Shown here piece by piece: positions 52,935-61,520 of a DNA stretch of 62,912 nt. Every line of letters begins with the position of its first letter. The stretch's first letter is position 1. A program made the position numbers and the translations under genes. Under the pieces are notes generated by a model. It saw only the letters and a program-made list of their open reading frames with translations, was not told the origin of the DNA and searched no databases. The stretch is from Sedimentisphaerales bacterium (lineage in GTDB: Bacteria > Planctomycetota > Phycisphaerae > Sedimentisphaerales > SG8-4). The DNA is taken from contig JAFGJR010000191.1 of NCBI GenBank assembly GCA_016928975.1, forward strand, positions 1-62,912, given 5' to 3'.

Positions 52935-54314
52935 TCAGCGAGGAACCGCTGCACGCCGCCAGTGTCGTGGCTTGCGGAAATCCAGTCGCGGGACCTGGTC
53001 GAGCGACAAGGATTTCACTTGCCCGTCCCTATCCGCATGAACCACTCGCAACGAATCGAGATCGCCGGCGAATCGCGACCTCCTGTGCGTCAGGGCGTGA
53101 TACACCATCGGGATCCGCGCAATGTTGTAGCCCGCCACGTGGGTCAGGATGGCGTCGATACAGGCCGGGTCCTCGCCGCCGACCAGCAATCCTGCCGGCC
53201 TGGGCGAAGGCGTCACCGGCCCGTCCCCTTCGCCGGCAATGACGCCATCGACAATCGTGATGATTTGCTTCGGGACTTTCGTGCCGAAATAGGCCGCGTG
53301 GTTGAGGTCCAGGACCGTCCGCCAGAGGGTTTCATTGCCGCTCCAACTGCCGCCCGAGATCCTCCCTGCGCCGGTGGCGATCGCGGCCGCCTTCAACAGC
53401 CGGTGTGCGGTAGAATAGGCAATTCTCCTCCCAACGAACAGGTTCGCGTACTTCTCCCACCAGTCGTCGTAGACCCGGTCCGCCCACCGGGAGAACACGT
53501 TACTCTTGCAGTAATCATCGCCGCCGTCGAAGTAGGAGCCGCGGATGTGGTGGGGCAGCGATTCCTTGCGGGCGCACATCCCGACGAGGTTCTTCAATGC
53601 CCCGGTGACCCCAGTCTTCACGTGCGTCTTGAACTTGGGCAGGTTGATGAGCAGGTCGGCCTCCAGCGCTCGCTTGATGAAAAGGTACTGGTGTTTGCCC
53701 GGCCCGTGATGAGCGAGCATCAAGCTCGGCGGGTACATCGTCACCCGGAAACCCCTCGCGTACTCGCAGATCTCCTCCAGGAAGCTATCCCGCCCGAGAT
53801 CCACGGACTCATACTCTACATCCTCCTTGCCCACTTGCGCGAAGGTCGGGCAGCCGGTCAGCCGGCCTTTGCGAAGCAGCACCGTCGAGCGCCAGTCCTG
53901 CACCTCGATCTGCAAGCCAGGGAATTCTCGTCGCACTACCCCCAGCAGCTCGTCCATTCCGCTGCGTCGCAGAAGGGCTTCGAAGTCGCACCCCTGCAAC
54001 GGCGAATCTCCCACGACGACCGTGCCGCTGCCATTCATCGCCGACGCACACGCGTAGATCATGTGCCGGATCAGCGACGTATGGGTGACCAGCGACTCGA
54101 TCCCATGGCCGAGCGGATTGTCGTCCATCACCCAGTTGGGCTTGATCACCGCCGTGCCACCCGGGCGAAGCCACGCTCCCAACGGGTCCTCCGGGTCCCG
54201 ACCCCATGCCGACCACAGCCGCCGAAGACCCATCCGCACAGGATCGTCCCGGCCGTCGTACGGGAACGACCCATATGACGCCTCCGTAGTCGCCATGTAC
54301 ACCTCGGACTTCAT
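52935..54314 (-). CDS. DUF362 protein (no export signal) in the polysaccharide cluster
   Basis: The 459-residue protein has the DUF362 blocks AVIKPNWVMDDNPLGHGIES, TVVVGDSPLQGCDFEALL, LINLPKFKTHVKTGVTGALK, IITIVDGVIAGEGDGPVTPS and GGEDPACIDAILTHVAGYN. It is longer than the Tat-exported paralogue at 40852-41925, lacks a leader peptide and has an inserted region of about 80 residues (CKSNVFSRWADRVYDDWWEK). DUF362 proteins are often found in glycan clusters, with unknown chemistry. ATG at 54314 overlaps the ATP-grasp stop (GTGATG). No Cys cluster for Fe-S is seen. Confidence 0.88.
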   Translation of the reverse strand: MKSEVYMATTEASYGSFPYDGRDDPVRMGLRRLWSAWGRDPEDPLGAWLRPGGTAVIKPNWVMDDNPLGHGIESLVTHTSLIRHMIYACASAMNGSGTVVVGDSPLQGCDFEALLRRSGMDELLGVVRREFPGLQIEVQDWRSTVLLRKGRLTGCPTFAQVGKEDVEYESVDLGRDSFLEEICEYARGFRVTMYPPSLMLAHHGPGKHQYLFIKRALEADLLINLPKFKTHVKTGVTGALKNLVGMCARKESLPHHIRGSYFDGGDDYCKSNVFSRWADRVYDDWWEKYANLFVGRRIAYSTAHRLLKAAAIATGAGRISGGSWSGNETLWRTVLDLNHAAYFGTKVPKQIITIVDGVIAGEGDGPVTPSPRPAGLLVGGEDPACIDAILTHVAGYNIARIPMVYHALTHRRSRFAGDLDSLRVVHADRDGQVKSLSLDQVPRLDFRKPRHWRRAAVPR

Positions 54315-55255
54315 CACGCGTCCTTTTTCAGGTGGAGCTTGTCGCCGAAGAAGCGGTCGTACTCGGGGGGATAGAAACGTTCCCAGCCGCCGCCGGGGTG
54401 GAGGGTCAGCTCTCCAAAGTAGACCTTGCCGTCGAAGTGGAACAGGTCGACGCGGATGTAGTCAAATTCCGCGGACAGGGTCCGCGCGATGTGGATCATC
54501 TCGGGCAGCTTGTCCGGGCGCTCGACCGGCTGGCCGTTGGGCCACAGGGGACCCCGTTTGAGCAAGCCCGCAAGTCCGGATTCGAGATTCACGACTCGCC
54601 CTGCCGGCTCCCCGGATGGGTGGCCCCATGCGCTCCAGGTGAAGGCCAGCAGGTTCCAGTCGGTGTCATAGAAGTTCCTGCGATGATCTCCGAAGCGATC
54701 GATGTCGACCTGGATCATCTCGACCTGGCCGTGGAAGCAGTGGAACTTGAAGTCCATCGGGACCAGGCCTTCGGGATCGGTGAGGAGCTTCTCCACGATC
54801 AGTCGGGGCTTGATGTCCTTGTACTGTCGCTCCTTGGAGAGGTGGTAGTGGTTCTTCTTCATCCACCCGCGCAGCAGTCGCCTCACCTGGCGCTCGTCCA
54901 CCATGTCCTTGTCACGCACGATGAGGTTCTGTCCGCTGCCGCGGGAGACCTTGATGATGAACGCATCGGGCAGGTGTTCCAGGCTCAGATCGTTCACCGA
55001 GTCGAAGACGCCGAGCAGAGGGATCAGGTAGTCCGGTCCGATCTTTCCGGCCACCCACTCTCGTACGGCGTACTTGTCGGTGATCGTCGTATGAACCGGC
55101 TGGTACCCGTACAGCTTCTTCCACAGGAGCTTTTCGTTCAACGTCACCGGCCGGCGGATGTGGGGAGGCTTCTTGAACTTCCAAAGGTGGACCAGGCGAA
55201 GATAGAGTCTCTTCGGAATGCAGCGAGTCGCGATATATTGCGTCAGTCGTCCCAT
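54314..55255 (-). CDS. TupA-like ATP-grasp protein
   Basis: The 313-residue protein matches the TupA-like ATP-grasp family: RRPVTLNEKLLWKKLYGYQP, TDKYAVREWVAGKIGPDYLI, PLLGVFDSVNDL, AFIIKVSRGSGQNLIVRDKD, then PRLIVEKLLTDPEG, DFKFHCFHGQVEMIQVDIDR and IRVDLFHFDGKVYFGELTLH, which holds the metal-binding E-x-T. Members are encoded in capsule and teichuronopeptide clusters and are thought to attach amino acids or acids to glycans. GGAGG precedes the ATG at 55255. It is separated from wzy by 162 bp that contain a strong inverted repeat. Confidence 0.92.
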   Translation of the reverse strand: MGRLTQYIATRCIPKRLYLRLVHLWKFKKPPHIRRPVTLNEKLLWKKLYGYQPVHTTITDKYAVREWVAGKIGPDYLIPLLGVFDSVNDLSLEHLPDAFIIKVSRGSGQNLIVRDKDMVDERQVRRLLRGWMKKNHYHLSKERQYKDIKPRLIVEKLLTDPEGLVPMDFKFHCFHGQVEMIQVDIDRFGDHRRNFYDTDWNLLAFTWSAWGHPSGEPAGRVVNLESGLAGLLKRGPLWPNGQPVERPDKLPEMIHIARTLSAEFDYIRVDLFHFDGKVYFGELTLHPGGGWERFYPPEYDRFFGDKLHLKKDA

Positions 55256-55284
55256 GCAGCGCCCTCCGGGCGAAAGCCATAGAA

Positions 55285-55390
55285 GAGCCAAGAAGCCACA
55301 GAGGACACAGAGATCCCAGAGACCGGAGAGGGTCCGCCGATCGCCTGAAACAGAAATCGGCCCTTTTCTCTGTGTCCTCTGTGGCTCAAA
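55285..55390. repeat. Large inverted repeat, family C, between wzy and the ATP-grasp gene
   Basis: AGCCACAGAGGACACAGAGA (55294-55313) and its exact complement (55367-55386) form 20-bp arms around a 53-nt loop. In the leftward transcript it would fold into a strong hairpin and could reduce expression of downstream genes or stabilise upstream RNA. A partial copy lies at 45353-45370. No gene is present in the 162-bp gap. Confidence 0.85.
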
Positions 55391-55417
55391 AAATCGCTCT
55401 CCAATCCGAACGTTTCC

Positions 55418-56779
55418 CTACCCGCTTGACATCGCGACCCGATTGTGCCGAAACAAGAGAAAGCCAAACAGCACTTGCAAGTATACCTGGTTCGAGAACA
55501 GGAAGAAATTGTAGAAAGAAAAGAGGATGAATACGAGCAAAACCAGGTAGAGATTCAAATAGGGCAAGTAACAGTCACCCGAGGCGGGTGACCGGAGACT
55601 GGAGTCTGTGGGCCATAGTCTGTAGTCCGTAGTCTGTAGTCTGCAGGTACCCGGCGCCTGCGGACTGCAGACTCCGCGAAGGGCCGAGCTCGCCAGGCCG
55701 AGCAGGTAGGGCCCCCCCGTCACGCCGATCATCCCGAAATCCTCGTAGAAGCTGCGCAGGTAGGTGTACACGTTGGCCACGTAGGGCAGCAGGAGGAACT
55801 CGCCGAAGACGGAGATGTCCGTCTCGGGGGCCAGGTGGAATCGGCAGAGCCACTTGTAGAAGGGGAAGAGGGTATATTGGCCGAAATGGTGGCGGCCGTC
55901 GAAGGTGGCGAGCAGCTCGTTGAACGCCGCCAGCGGCGAGGCTAGGTACCAGAAGAGGTGATAGAGGAATCCCTGGACGCGGTCGGGCCGGTCGTACTCG
56001 GTGCTTTTGTGCAACAGCAGGTCGATCGCGAGGAACAGCACGATCACGGCCACGAGCGGGATGAGCATTGTAGAGACGCAAGATCTTGCGTCTCTACGGG
56101 CGACCGGCCGGCGGTCCAGGCCGCGGACGAAGCAGTACGCGAAGACCATGTACGCGATGTTGACCGTGGCTTCGTAGCGGCTCACGCTCATCAGGCCCGT
56201 GGCCAGCGTGATCAACAGGAAGACGCACAGGTAGACGGTAGAGACGCAGGATCTTGCGTCTCTACGCCGGCTCGTGTCCATGTAGAGGAACACGCCCAGC
56301 AGAACGAAACCGATGGAGAACAGGCTGCTCACGATCGAGTTCAGCATCACGATCCAACTGGTCTGGAAGACGCCGGCGGTGACGAACATCGCGAATCCGT
56401 CGCGGAGCATGCCCGGATGGGTCAGTAGCTGCCCCAGGCTCACGCCCATGTGCGAGGCGATGATCGTGGTCCGGTACACCGCCAAAGACAGGCCAGCGAG
56501 ACCCATCAGGCCGGTAATTCGGAGCATGTGGGCGATCTTGTCGGGGCTCAGGACCGCGGCGTTGGACAACGTCGGATGAGCAGGGGGCACGAGACGCCGG
56601 AATGCCGCCCACGTGAGATAGCCCAGCGAGAACCCGCCCACGTTCAGCACCAGCGCGACCCAGAGCGCCGACTGCGGCGAGGGGAACGTCCCGACGCACA
56701 CTCCGCCGACGTACAGAGCGATCGCGGTCGTCCAGACGGCCAGGAATAGCAGCAGTGGATTGACGACGTATTGGGTCAT
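55418..56779 (-). CDS. Wzy-like O-antigen/oligosaccharide repeat-unit polymerase
   Basis: The 453-residue protein has about 10-12 membrane helices (for example YVVNPLLLFLAVWTTAIALY, IGFVLLGVFLYMD, MLIPLVAVIVLFLAIDLLL) and a large periplasmic loop (TFDGRHHFGQYTLFPFYKWL, SFYEDFGMIGVTGGPYLLGL). This pattern and the place beside Wzx and Wzz point to the polymerase. ATG at 56779 overlaps the GT2 stop (ATGA); the frame upstream belongs to GT2. Three in-frame inserts look foreign: RRDARSCVST twice (family A palindromes) and a segment around CRLQTTDYRLWPTDS (family E). Each lies at a loop between predicted helices. Confidence 0.85.
   Translation of the reverse strand: MTQYVVNPLLLFLAVWTTAIALYVGGVCVGTFPSPQSALWVALVLNVGGFSLGYLTWAAFRRLVPPAHPTLSNAAVLSPDKIAHMLRITGLMGLAGLSLAVYRTTIIASHMGVSLGQLLTHPGMLRDGFAMFVTAGVFQTSWIVMLNSIVSSLFSIGFVLLGVFLYMDTSRRRDARSCVSTVYLCVFLLITLATGLMSVSRYEATVNIAYMVFAYCFVRGLDRRPVARRDARSCVSTMLIPLVAVIVLFLAIDLLLHKSTEYDRPDRVQGFLYHLFWYLASPLAAFNELLATFDGRHHFGQYTLFPFYKWLCRFHLAPETDISVFGEFLLLPYVANVYTYLRSFYEDFGMIGVTGGPYLLGLASSALRGVCSPQAPGTCRLQTTDYRLWPTDSSLRSPASGDCYLPYLNLYLVLLVFILFSFYNFFLFSNQVYLQVLFGFLLFRHNRVAMSSG
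55578..55680 (-). repeat. Family E repeat cluster in frame inside wzy
   Basis: Several overlapping short repeats: AGTCTGTAGTCC-type units in tandem at 55618-55645, and arms AGTCTGCAG (55638-55646) and CTGCAGACT (55665-55673). A smaller hairpin with GTCACCC and GGGTGAC lies at 55574-55592. It encodes QTTDYRLWPTDSS-like sequence unlike the surrounding membrane protein. Confidence 0.7.
56070..56097 (-). repeat. 28-bp palindromic element, family A, copy 2 (in frame inside wzy)
   Basis: Perfect palindrome with 12-bp arms GTAGAGACGCAA and TTGCGTCTCTAC. It encodes RDARSCVST between two membrane helices. Confidence 0.9.
56238..56265 (-). repeat. 28-bp palindromic element, family A, copy 3 (in frame inside wzy)
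   Basis: Same element as copy 2, 141 bp away from it, with one central base changed (CAGGATC). It also encodes RDARSCVST in the same frame, between other membrane helices. Confidence 0.9.
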
Positions 56780-57714
56780 GGGGCCAGGTCGTCCCTCTTG
56801 CCCAGGTGTCCGGTCAGGCCGTCGCGGATCGCGCGGAGCATCAGTCGCATGCCCCATCGGCCGTGACGAAGGCCCAGGCCCAGGCCGGTGAGAATCAGCT
56901 TGAAGTTTCGCAGCGTGGGGTGGTCGAAGTGCCGGTTCACGATGAACATGTTGCGGATGTTGTAGTACTGCTTCCAATCGAAGACGCTGGATGGCTGGCG
57001 TGGATGAAAGACCTTGCTGTCGACGACCGTGTACATGCGAAAGCTCCCGGCCGCTCGAAACTGAAAGTCCGTCTCGTCGCCGTAGATGAAGAACTCCCTT
57101 CGCGGCGTGCCCACCTCGCTCACCGCCCGGGCGGGGAGGAACGTCCCGTTGAGCGGGCAGATCCAGCGATACAGGCCGTCATGGACCTGGTCCCGCACGT
57201 CGGACAGCCGCCAGTGGAAGGCGCCCCTTCGCGGCGAGCCGCCAGCCGAGATCTCGCGCAAGGGGAACGCCAGCGCGTCGCCATCGGGTCGATCGCGCGA
57301 GAGGACCAGGGAATTCAGGATGAAAGGGCCGTCATGTACGGCCTGGAGCGTCTCCTTCTTTCGCACGAGCACCTCGAGCGCATTGGGCGCCGCTACCACG
57401 TCGTCGTCCATCAGCCACAGCCAATCGAATCCCGCCCCGGCCGCACGAACCATGCCCTCGGCGAAGCCCCCCGCGCCGCCGACGTTCTCCGGCATGCGGA
57501 CGTAGTGCTCTTGGCGGTGTCCATCGCCGGGCGAGGCAAACCCTCTGTCTCGCAGGTGCTCGCCGGTCCCGTCGGTCGAGGCGTTGTCGATGACGTACAG
57601 CCCGTCGAGCGCGTGTGTCTGTCCCAGCAGGGAGTCCAGGCACTCGCTCAGCAACTGCTTGCGATTGTACGTCACCACGACGGCGGCAATCCTCTCTGGC
57701 TTGTCCTCAGGCAC
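56776..57714 (-). CDS. Family 2 glycosyltransferase, galactofuranosyltransferase-like
   Basis: The 312-residue protein has AAVVVTYNRKQLLSECLDSL, YVIDNASTDGTGEHL, PENVGGAGGFAEGMVRAAG, WLWLMDDDVVAAPNALEVL (DDD metal site), CPLNGTFLPARAVSEVGTPR and FFIYGDETDFQFRAAGSF. The GGAGGF and MDDDV motifs and the GDETDF step are typical of GlfT1-like galactofuranosyl- or rhamnosyl-transferases. Its start overlaps the end of glf by 8 bp, which strengthens the galactofuranose idea. It should act in the cytoplasm on the lipid-linked acceptor. Confidence 0.88.
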   Translation of the reverse strand: MPEDKPERIAAVVVTYNRKQLLSECLDSLLGQTHALDGLYVIDNASTDGTGEHLRDRGFASPGDGHRQEHYVRMPENVGGAGGFAEGMVRAAGAGFDWLWLMDDDVVAAPNALEVLVRKKETLQAVHDGPFILNSLVLSRDRPDGDALAFPLREISAGGSPRRGAFHWRLSDVRDQVHDGLYRWICPLNGTFLPARAVSEVGTPRREFFIYGDETDFQFRAAGSFRMYTVVDSKVFHPRQPSSVFDWKQYYNIRNMFIVNRHFDHPTLRNFKLILTGLGLGLRHGRWGMRLMLRAIRDGLTGHLGKRDDLAP

Positions 57715-58804
57715 GTTCCCGGATCTTTCGAAAAAGGTCCAACGCTCGCTCGACCACCTGATCCATATTCAGGTACGCGTACTCCGCCAGTCTACCAACG
57801 AAGAACGTATCGTCCAGCCTGTCCGCCTCCACTCTGTATCTGTCATAGATCGCGTGATTGGCCGGCGTGGGGACAGGGTAGCAGGCCGGGCCCTCCTCGC
57901 TGCCGCATTCGTAGCAGACCGTCGTCTGCGGATGCTCCTGAAGGTAGAGGTGCTTGAATTCAGTGATTCGCGTGTACTCCTGCTGGCCGGGGTAGTTGAC
58001 CACGGCGGCGTTCTGGAATCGCTCGATGGGCAGGGTCTCGAATCGAAAGGCGAGGCTCCGGTACGGCAAGCGGCCGTACTTGAAGTGGAAGAACTCGTCG
58101 ATGGCGCCGGTGAAGATCAGTCCCTCGCGATCCACCGAGCCTGCGAGATCGCTGTACTCCGTTTCCAGGCGGACCTCGATGTTCGGGCTCTGGAGCATTC
58201 GCTCGAACATCCGCGTATAGCCGTCCCTGGGCAGGCCTTGCCAACGGTCAGAGAAGTACCTTATATCTCGGTCGAACCGGACCGGTAGCCGGCCGGTCAC
58301 CTGTGCGTCAAGCTGCTCTGGGTCCAGACCCCATTGTTTTCTCGTGTAGTTCCTGAACAGAAGCTCGTAGAGCTCCTCGCCGACCTGCGAGACGACGACA
58401 TCCCGCGCGTTCTCGATTCGCGCGAGCCTGACCCTGCGACGCTCGAAGTATTCCCGCATCTCATCGGGCGTGAACGTCCGGTTGTAGAGTCGCTCCATCG
58501 TCTCGATGCTGATGGGCAGGTGCACTTGCCTGGTCCCGAGGTTGGCGAGCACGTGATGGACGTAACCGTTCCACTGAGTGAATCGCGAGAGGTAGTCCCA
58601 CACGGCTTTCTTGTTTGTGTGGAAGATGTGCGGGCCATACCGCTGGACGAGCAGGCCGTGACCGTCGTGCTCATCGTACGCATTCCCGCCGATGTGATCG
58701 CGTCGGTCGATGAGCAGGACGCGCTTGGCGAGGCCGTTGGCCAGTCGCTCCGCGAGCACGCAGCCGGCAAAGCCCGCTCCGACGATGAGATAGTCATGCG
58801 TCAC
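57707..58804 (-). CDS. glf: UDP-galactopyranose mutase
   Basis: The 365-residue protein has HDYLIVGAGFAGCVLAERLA (FAD GxGxxG), VLLIDRRDHIGGNAYDEHD, YGPHIFHTNKKAVWDYLSRF, FTQWNGYVHHVLA, FRNYTRKQWGLDPEQL, RYFSDRWQGLPRDGYTRMFE and TEFKHLY near the end, with FFVGRLAEYAYLNMDQVVE. These are the landmarks of Glf. The enzyme turns UDP-galactopyranose into UDP-galactofuranose, the donor for the neighbouring GT2. GTG at 58804 overlaps the flippase end by 11 bp. Length is normal. Confidence 0.97.
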   Translation of the reverse strand: MTHDYLIVGAGFAGCVLAERLANGLAKRVLLIDRRDHIGGNAYDEHDGHGLLVQRYGPHIFHTNKKAVWDYLSRFTQWNGYVHHVLANLGTRQVHLPISIETMERLYNRTFTPDEMREYFERRRVRLARIENARDVVVSQVGEELYELLFRNYTRKQWGLDPEQLDAQVTGRLPVRFDRDIRYFSDRWQGLPRDGYTRMFERMLQSPNIEVRLETEYSDLAGSVDREGLIFTGAIDEFFHFKYGRLPYRSLAFRFETLPIERFQNAAVVNYPGQQEYTRITEFKHLYLQEHPQTTVCYECGSEEGPACYPVPTPANHAIYDRYRVEADRLDDTFFVGRLAEYAYLNMDQVVERALDLFRKIRERA

Positions 58805-60095
58805 GGCCTACTCCCCCGGCTTGCGGCCGCAACACGTCGATGCCCTTTCTGCGCAGAACGACGAACATGACCGTCGTGACGAATGTCTCCGTCAGCAGCG
58901 CGGCGATCGCGACTCCGACGTGCCGAAAGGGCACGACCAGGCTCAGGGCCATGATGACGTTGAAGAAGCCGGCGGTCGCCAGCACGCGTGTCATGGCGCG
59001 TTTGAGCCCGAAGTTGACCATGATCTGCACTCCGAAGATGTTGCTCAGGCCGATGATGAACGGCAGGAACGAGAGAATCCGAATGACCGTGACGCCCGGG
59101 GCGAACTCCGACCCAAGGGCGGCTCGGGCGACATACGGAGCCGCGGCGAACAAGGCCACGGACAACCCGAGGGTGAGGACACTGACGATTCTCAGGATGT
59201 GCGACGCGAACGTCAGGGCCGCCCGCCTCGACTCGGAGACGAGCTTGCCGATGTGCGGGAAGATCGCTTGTGACAGCGGGATTTGCAGGCCCTGGACCGC
59301 TCGTGCGATCTTGTCGCCGGCGGCGTAATAGCCGACGGAAGACACGTCTGCGAACAAGCCCAGAATGACGATGTTGCTGGTCGTGTAAAGGTTGGTGGCC
59401 ATTCGGGACAGGAAGATGTGCCAGCCGTTCTTGAACTCCCGCTTGAGCACACCCACGGCGGGAACGTAGAAATGGACCGGGAATTTGCGGAACGCCATGA
59501 CCAGGCCGATCAGTCCGGTCAGAATGCTCGCCGTGGACTGGAGCGCCGGGACGTAGATGTAGTCCGCCGGCCCGGTGACGAAGAGGAAGATCGAGACGAT
59601 GTACAGCGCCCTGGCGATGACGTTGACGATAGCCAGAGCCCTCATTCGCTCCATCCCCTGAAAGAGCCACGCAGGCAGCAGCCACTGGCCAACCACGTGC
59701 CCGAAGGCAAGGAAATAGATCGCCCAGTCCGCACGAAGCCTGGGGATGGACAGGACCAGAACTGCCAGCGTGACAAGGCTCAAGACCACCAGCAGGAATT
59801 TCGACACCATGACGGCGGAGAAGATCTCCGAGACCTTCTGCCGGTCCTCGCGGTGCACGGCCACCTCGCGCGTGGCGGAGAGGCTGAAGCCGTAATCGGT
59901 CAGGGTCAGGAAGTAGATGCTCACCGCCCGGGCCAGCTCCACCAGGCCGTACCGTGAGTCGCCCAGCACCCGGAACAGATACGGGAGAATGATCACCGGT
60001 ACTACGTAGTTGCTGGCCTGGACGACAGACAGGGCGACGAAGTTGTCGGCAACCCTGCGGTTCCGTCCCCAAGCGGCTTTGAACGTTCCGAACAT
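58794..60095 (-). CDS. wzx: Oligosaccharide flippase (Wzx, MOP superfamily)
   Basis: The 433-residue protein has about 12 membrane helices and the MOP/polysaccharide-transporter pattern: NYVVPVIILPYLFRVLGDSR, YGLVELARAVSIYFLTLTDY, GFSLSATREVAVHR, then LPAWLFQGMERMRALA and YYAAGDKIARAVQGLQIPLS. Wzx moves the undecaprenyl-linked repeat unit across the inner membrane. It sits 5 bp after wzz and overlaps glf, so it belongs to the same transcript. Confidence 0.93.
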   Translation of the reverse strand: MFGTFKAAWGRNRRVADNFVALSVVQASNYVVPVIILPYLFRVLGDSRYGLVELARAVSIYFLTLTDYGFSLSATREVAVHREDRQKVSEIFSAVMVSKFLLVVLSLVTLAVLVLSIPRLRADWAIYFLAFGHVVGQWLLPAWLFQGMERMRALAIVNVIARALYIVSIFLFVTGPADYIYVPALQSTASILTGLIGLVMAFRKFPVHFYVPAVGVLKREFKNGWHIFLSRMATNLYTTSNIVILGLFADVSSVGYYAAGDKIARAVQGLQIPLSQAIFPHIGKLVSESRRAALTFASHILRIVSVLTLGLSVALFAAAPYVARAALGSEFAPGVTVIRILSFLPFIIGLSNIFGVQIMVNFGLKRAMTRVLATAGFFNVIMALSLVVPFRHVGVAIAALLTETFVTTVMFVVLRRKGIDVLRPQAGGVGRDA

Positions 60096-60100
60096 CCTGC

Positions 60101-61300
60101 TCAGCGCCTGTCCCGACCGGCTGGCTCGCGCACGACGGCGGTGAAGGCCGCAATCATCAGGAAGACAACGAAGACGAGCGCCGTCGTGCCTGCCACATGC
60201 TTCGGCACCGGGTAGATCACAGGGCTCTCTCCGGCACGAGTGCTCGCCAGAACCAGGTTCTCCGTCTTGCGCATGTAGGACTTGAGGTAATCGGCCTGGG
60301 CCTTGTCCTTGCTGGCCAGCAATTGCTCGCCCACGAAGCTCAGGAACTGCTGTGCCGTGTAATTCGTCTGGATGCTGCGTTCGACCTGGTCGAGCAGCTT
60401 GTCGGACAGATCGAGCAGGCCGACATAGTAATTGTACTTGGTCTCGTTGCCCAGGATGGTCTCTTCCAGATCGACGATCTTGGACTGGACCGCTCGGACC
60501 TGATAGTCCAGAGGCAGGAACTCCCGGCTGTTTTCCACGTCCGAGAACTGCAGGACGAGCTTGTCCTGGTCCGCTTGGGCGCGATTGCTCTGACCATTGG
60601 ACCGGGAGCCAAGCCCCTCCAAAGCCTTGAGCTTCTCAAGTCTCGCCTGCTCTCTTTGCAGGTCCATATCCAGGAGGAAACGGTTGTTCTCGATATCCGC
60701 GGCCAACGTCTTGAACCGGCGGGTCGTCTCCTTGAGGTCGCTTCGGATGACGTACATGGGCAGCACGTTCTCGAAGTTGGCCGTGACGATCGCGGCGACC
60801 GCCTCGACCTCCTGGCGCGACCGGCCGGTGACCTGGATGGACAAGAGTTGTGCCTGGAAGGAGATGATCTTCTCGGACGTTGCCGGGTCGGTGGTCTGCA
60901 GCCGCCTGGGGTAGGCCGGCGAGACGGTCAGTTTAAGCAGTCTCTCCAGCGAACCTTCCGTCTGGCAGTCCAGCAGTTCCTGGGCGCACCGGGTCAGTCC
61001 TTTCTCCTGAAGCGCGCCGGTGATTCTGTCGCGGTTTTCAAGGCTATAGAACTGGCGCACGAGGACGTTGTATTCGCTTTCGCTGATCGGGTGCTCGTAG
61101 ACAAACGTGGCACTGTGCTTCTCGGGCCACACGAGCAGCAACGCGGCTGCCGCTATGGCCGGTACAATCGATACCACCGCCACCAGGAATCTCCGTCGCC
61201 ACAGCAGGTGCAGGAATTGCAGCATCGCAGGTTCTTGACGCATGTCCGCCGTGGCGACAGGGTTGGCGGCGGTCTTCGTTTTGTGGTCCGGGTTCTTCAT
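60101..61300 (-). CDS. wzz: Wzz-like polysaccharide chain-length determinant
   Basis: The 399-residue protein has a first membrane helix at about 35-60 (FLVAVVSIVPAIAAAALLLV, following LLWRRR), a periplasmic coiled-coil region (KLVLQFSDVENSREFLPLDY, SKIVDLEETILGNETKYNYY) and a second membrane helix near the C-terminus (HVAGTTALVFVVFLMIAAF). This is the Wzz topology. No tyrosine-kinase domain is attached. It sets the chain length of the polymer made by Wzy. ATG at 61300 has no strong ribosome-binding site. It is the first gene of the leftward operon, behind a strong promoter. Confidence 0.9.
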   Translation of the reverse strand: MKNPDHKTKTAANPVATADMRQEPAMLQFLHLLWRRRFLVAVVSIVPAIAAAALLLVWPEKHSATFVYEHPISESEYNVLVRQFYSLENRDRITGALQEKGLTRCAQELLDCQTEGSLERLLKLTVSPAYPRRLQTTDPATSEKIISFQAQLLSIQVTGRSRQEVEAVAAIVTANFENVLPMYVIRSDLKETTRRFKTLAADIENNRFLLDMDLQREQARLEKLKALEGLGSRSNGQSNRAQADQDKLVLQFSDVENSREFLPLDYQVRAVQSKIVDLEETILGNETKYNYYVGLLDLSDKLLDQVERSIQTNYTAQQFLSFVGEQLLASKDKAQADYLKSYMRKTENLVLASTRAGESPVIYPVPKHVAGTTALVFVVFLMIAAFTAVVREPAGRDRR

Positions 61301-61396
61301 AATAGTAGGCAACTGCGAAAGGCGTCTCCCTAATGATCGGCTTCAACGCATCGTCTTATTCCCCTGCCGAGCGACGGATCACACGGTCAAGCGGCC

Positions 61397-61425
61397 AATA
61401 TAGTCAGTGACTGGACCCATGTCAA
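61397..61425 (-). promoter_or_regulatory. Sigma70-like promoter for the polysaccharide operon
   Basis: On the minus strand TTGACA (61420-61425) and TATATT (61397-61402) are 17 bp apart. The leader to wzz would be about 90 nt. Confidence 0.7.
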
Positions 61426-61520
61426 GGTACGGACTTGCGTACGGTGCACCCCAGTAGCGGCTGCCAGGCACTCAAGTTGCCCCCGGTTCTTGCCGACCAT
61501 AAGACGGGCGAATGCTGCTG

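Noticed and set aside
56070..56265. Two 28-bp palindromes 141 bp apart as a CRISPR array
   Set aside because: Only two units with a long coding spacer; other copies are dispersed. They are interspersed palindromes.
58801..60153. 450-codon open frame on the - strand in another frame than wzx
   Set aside because: Gly/Arg/Ala/Pro-rich and without membrane helices, while the wzx frame shows a full flippase.
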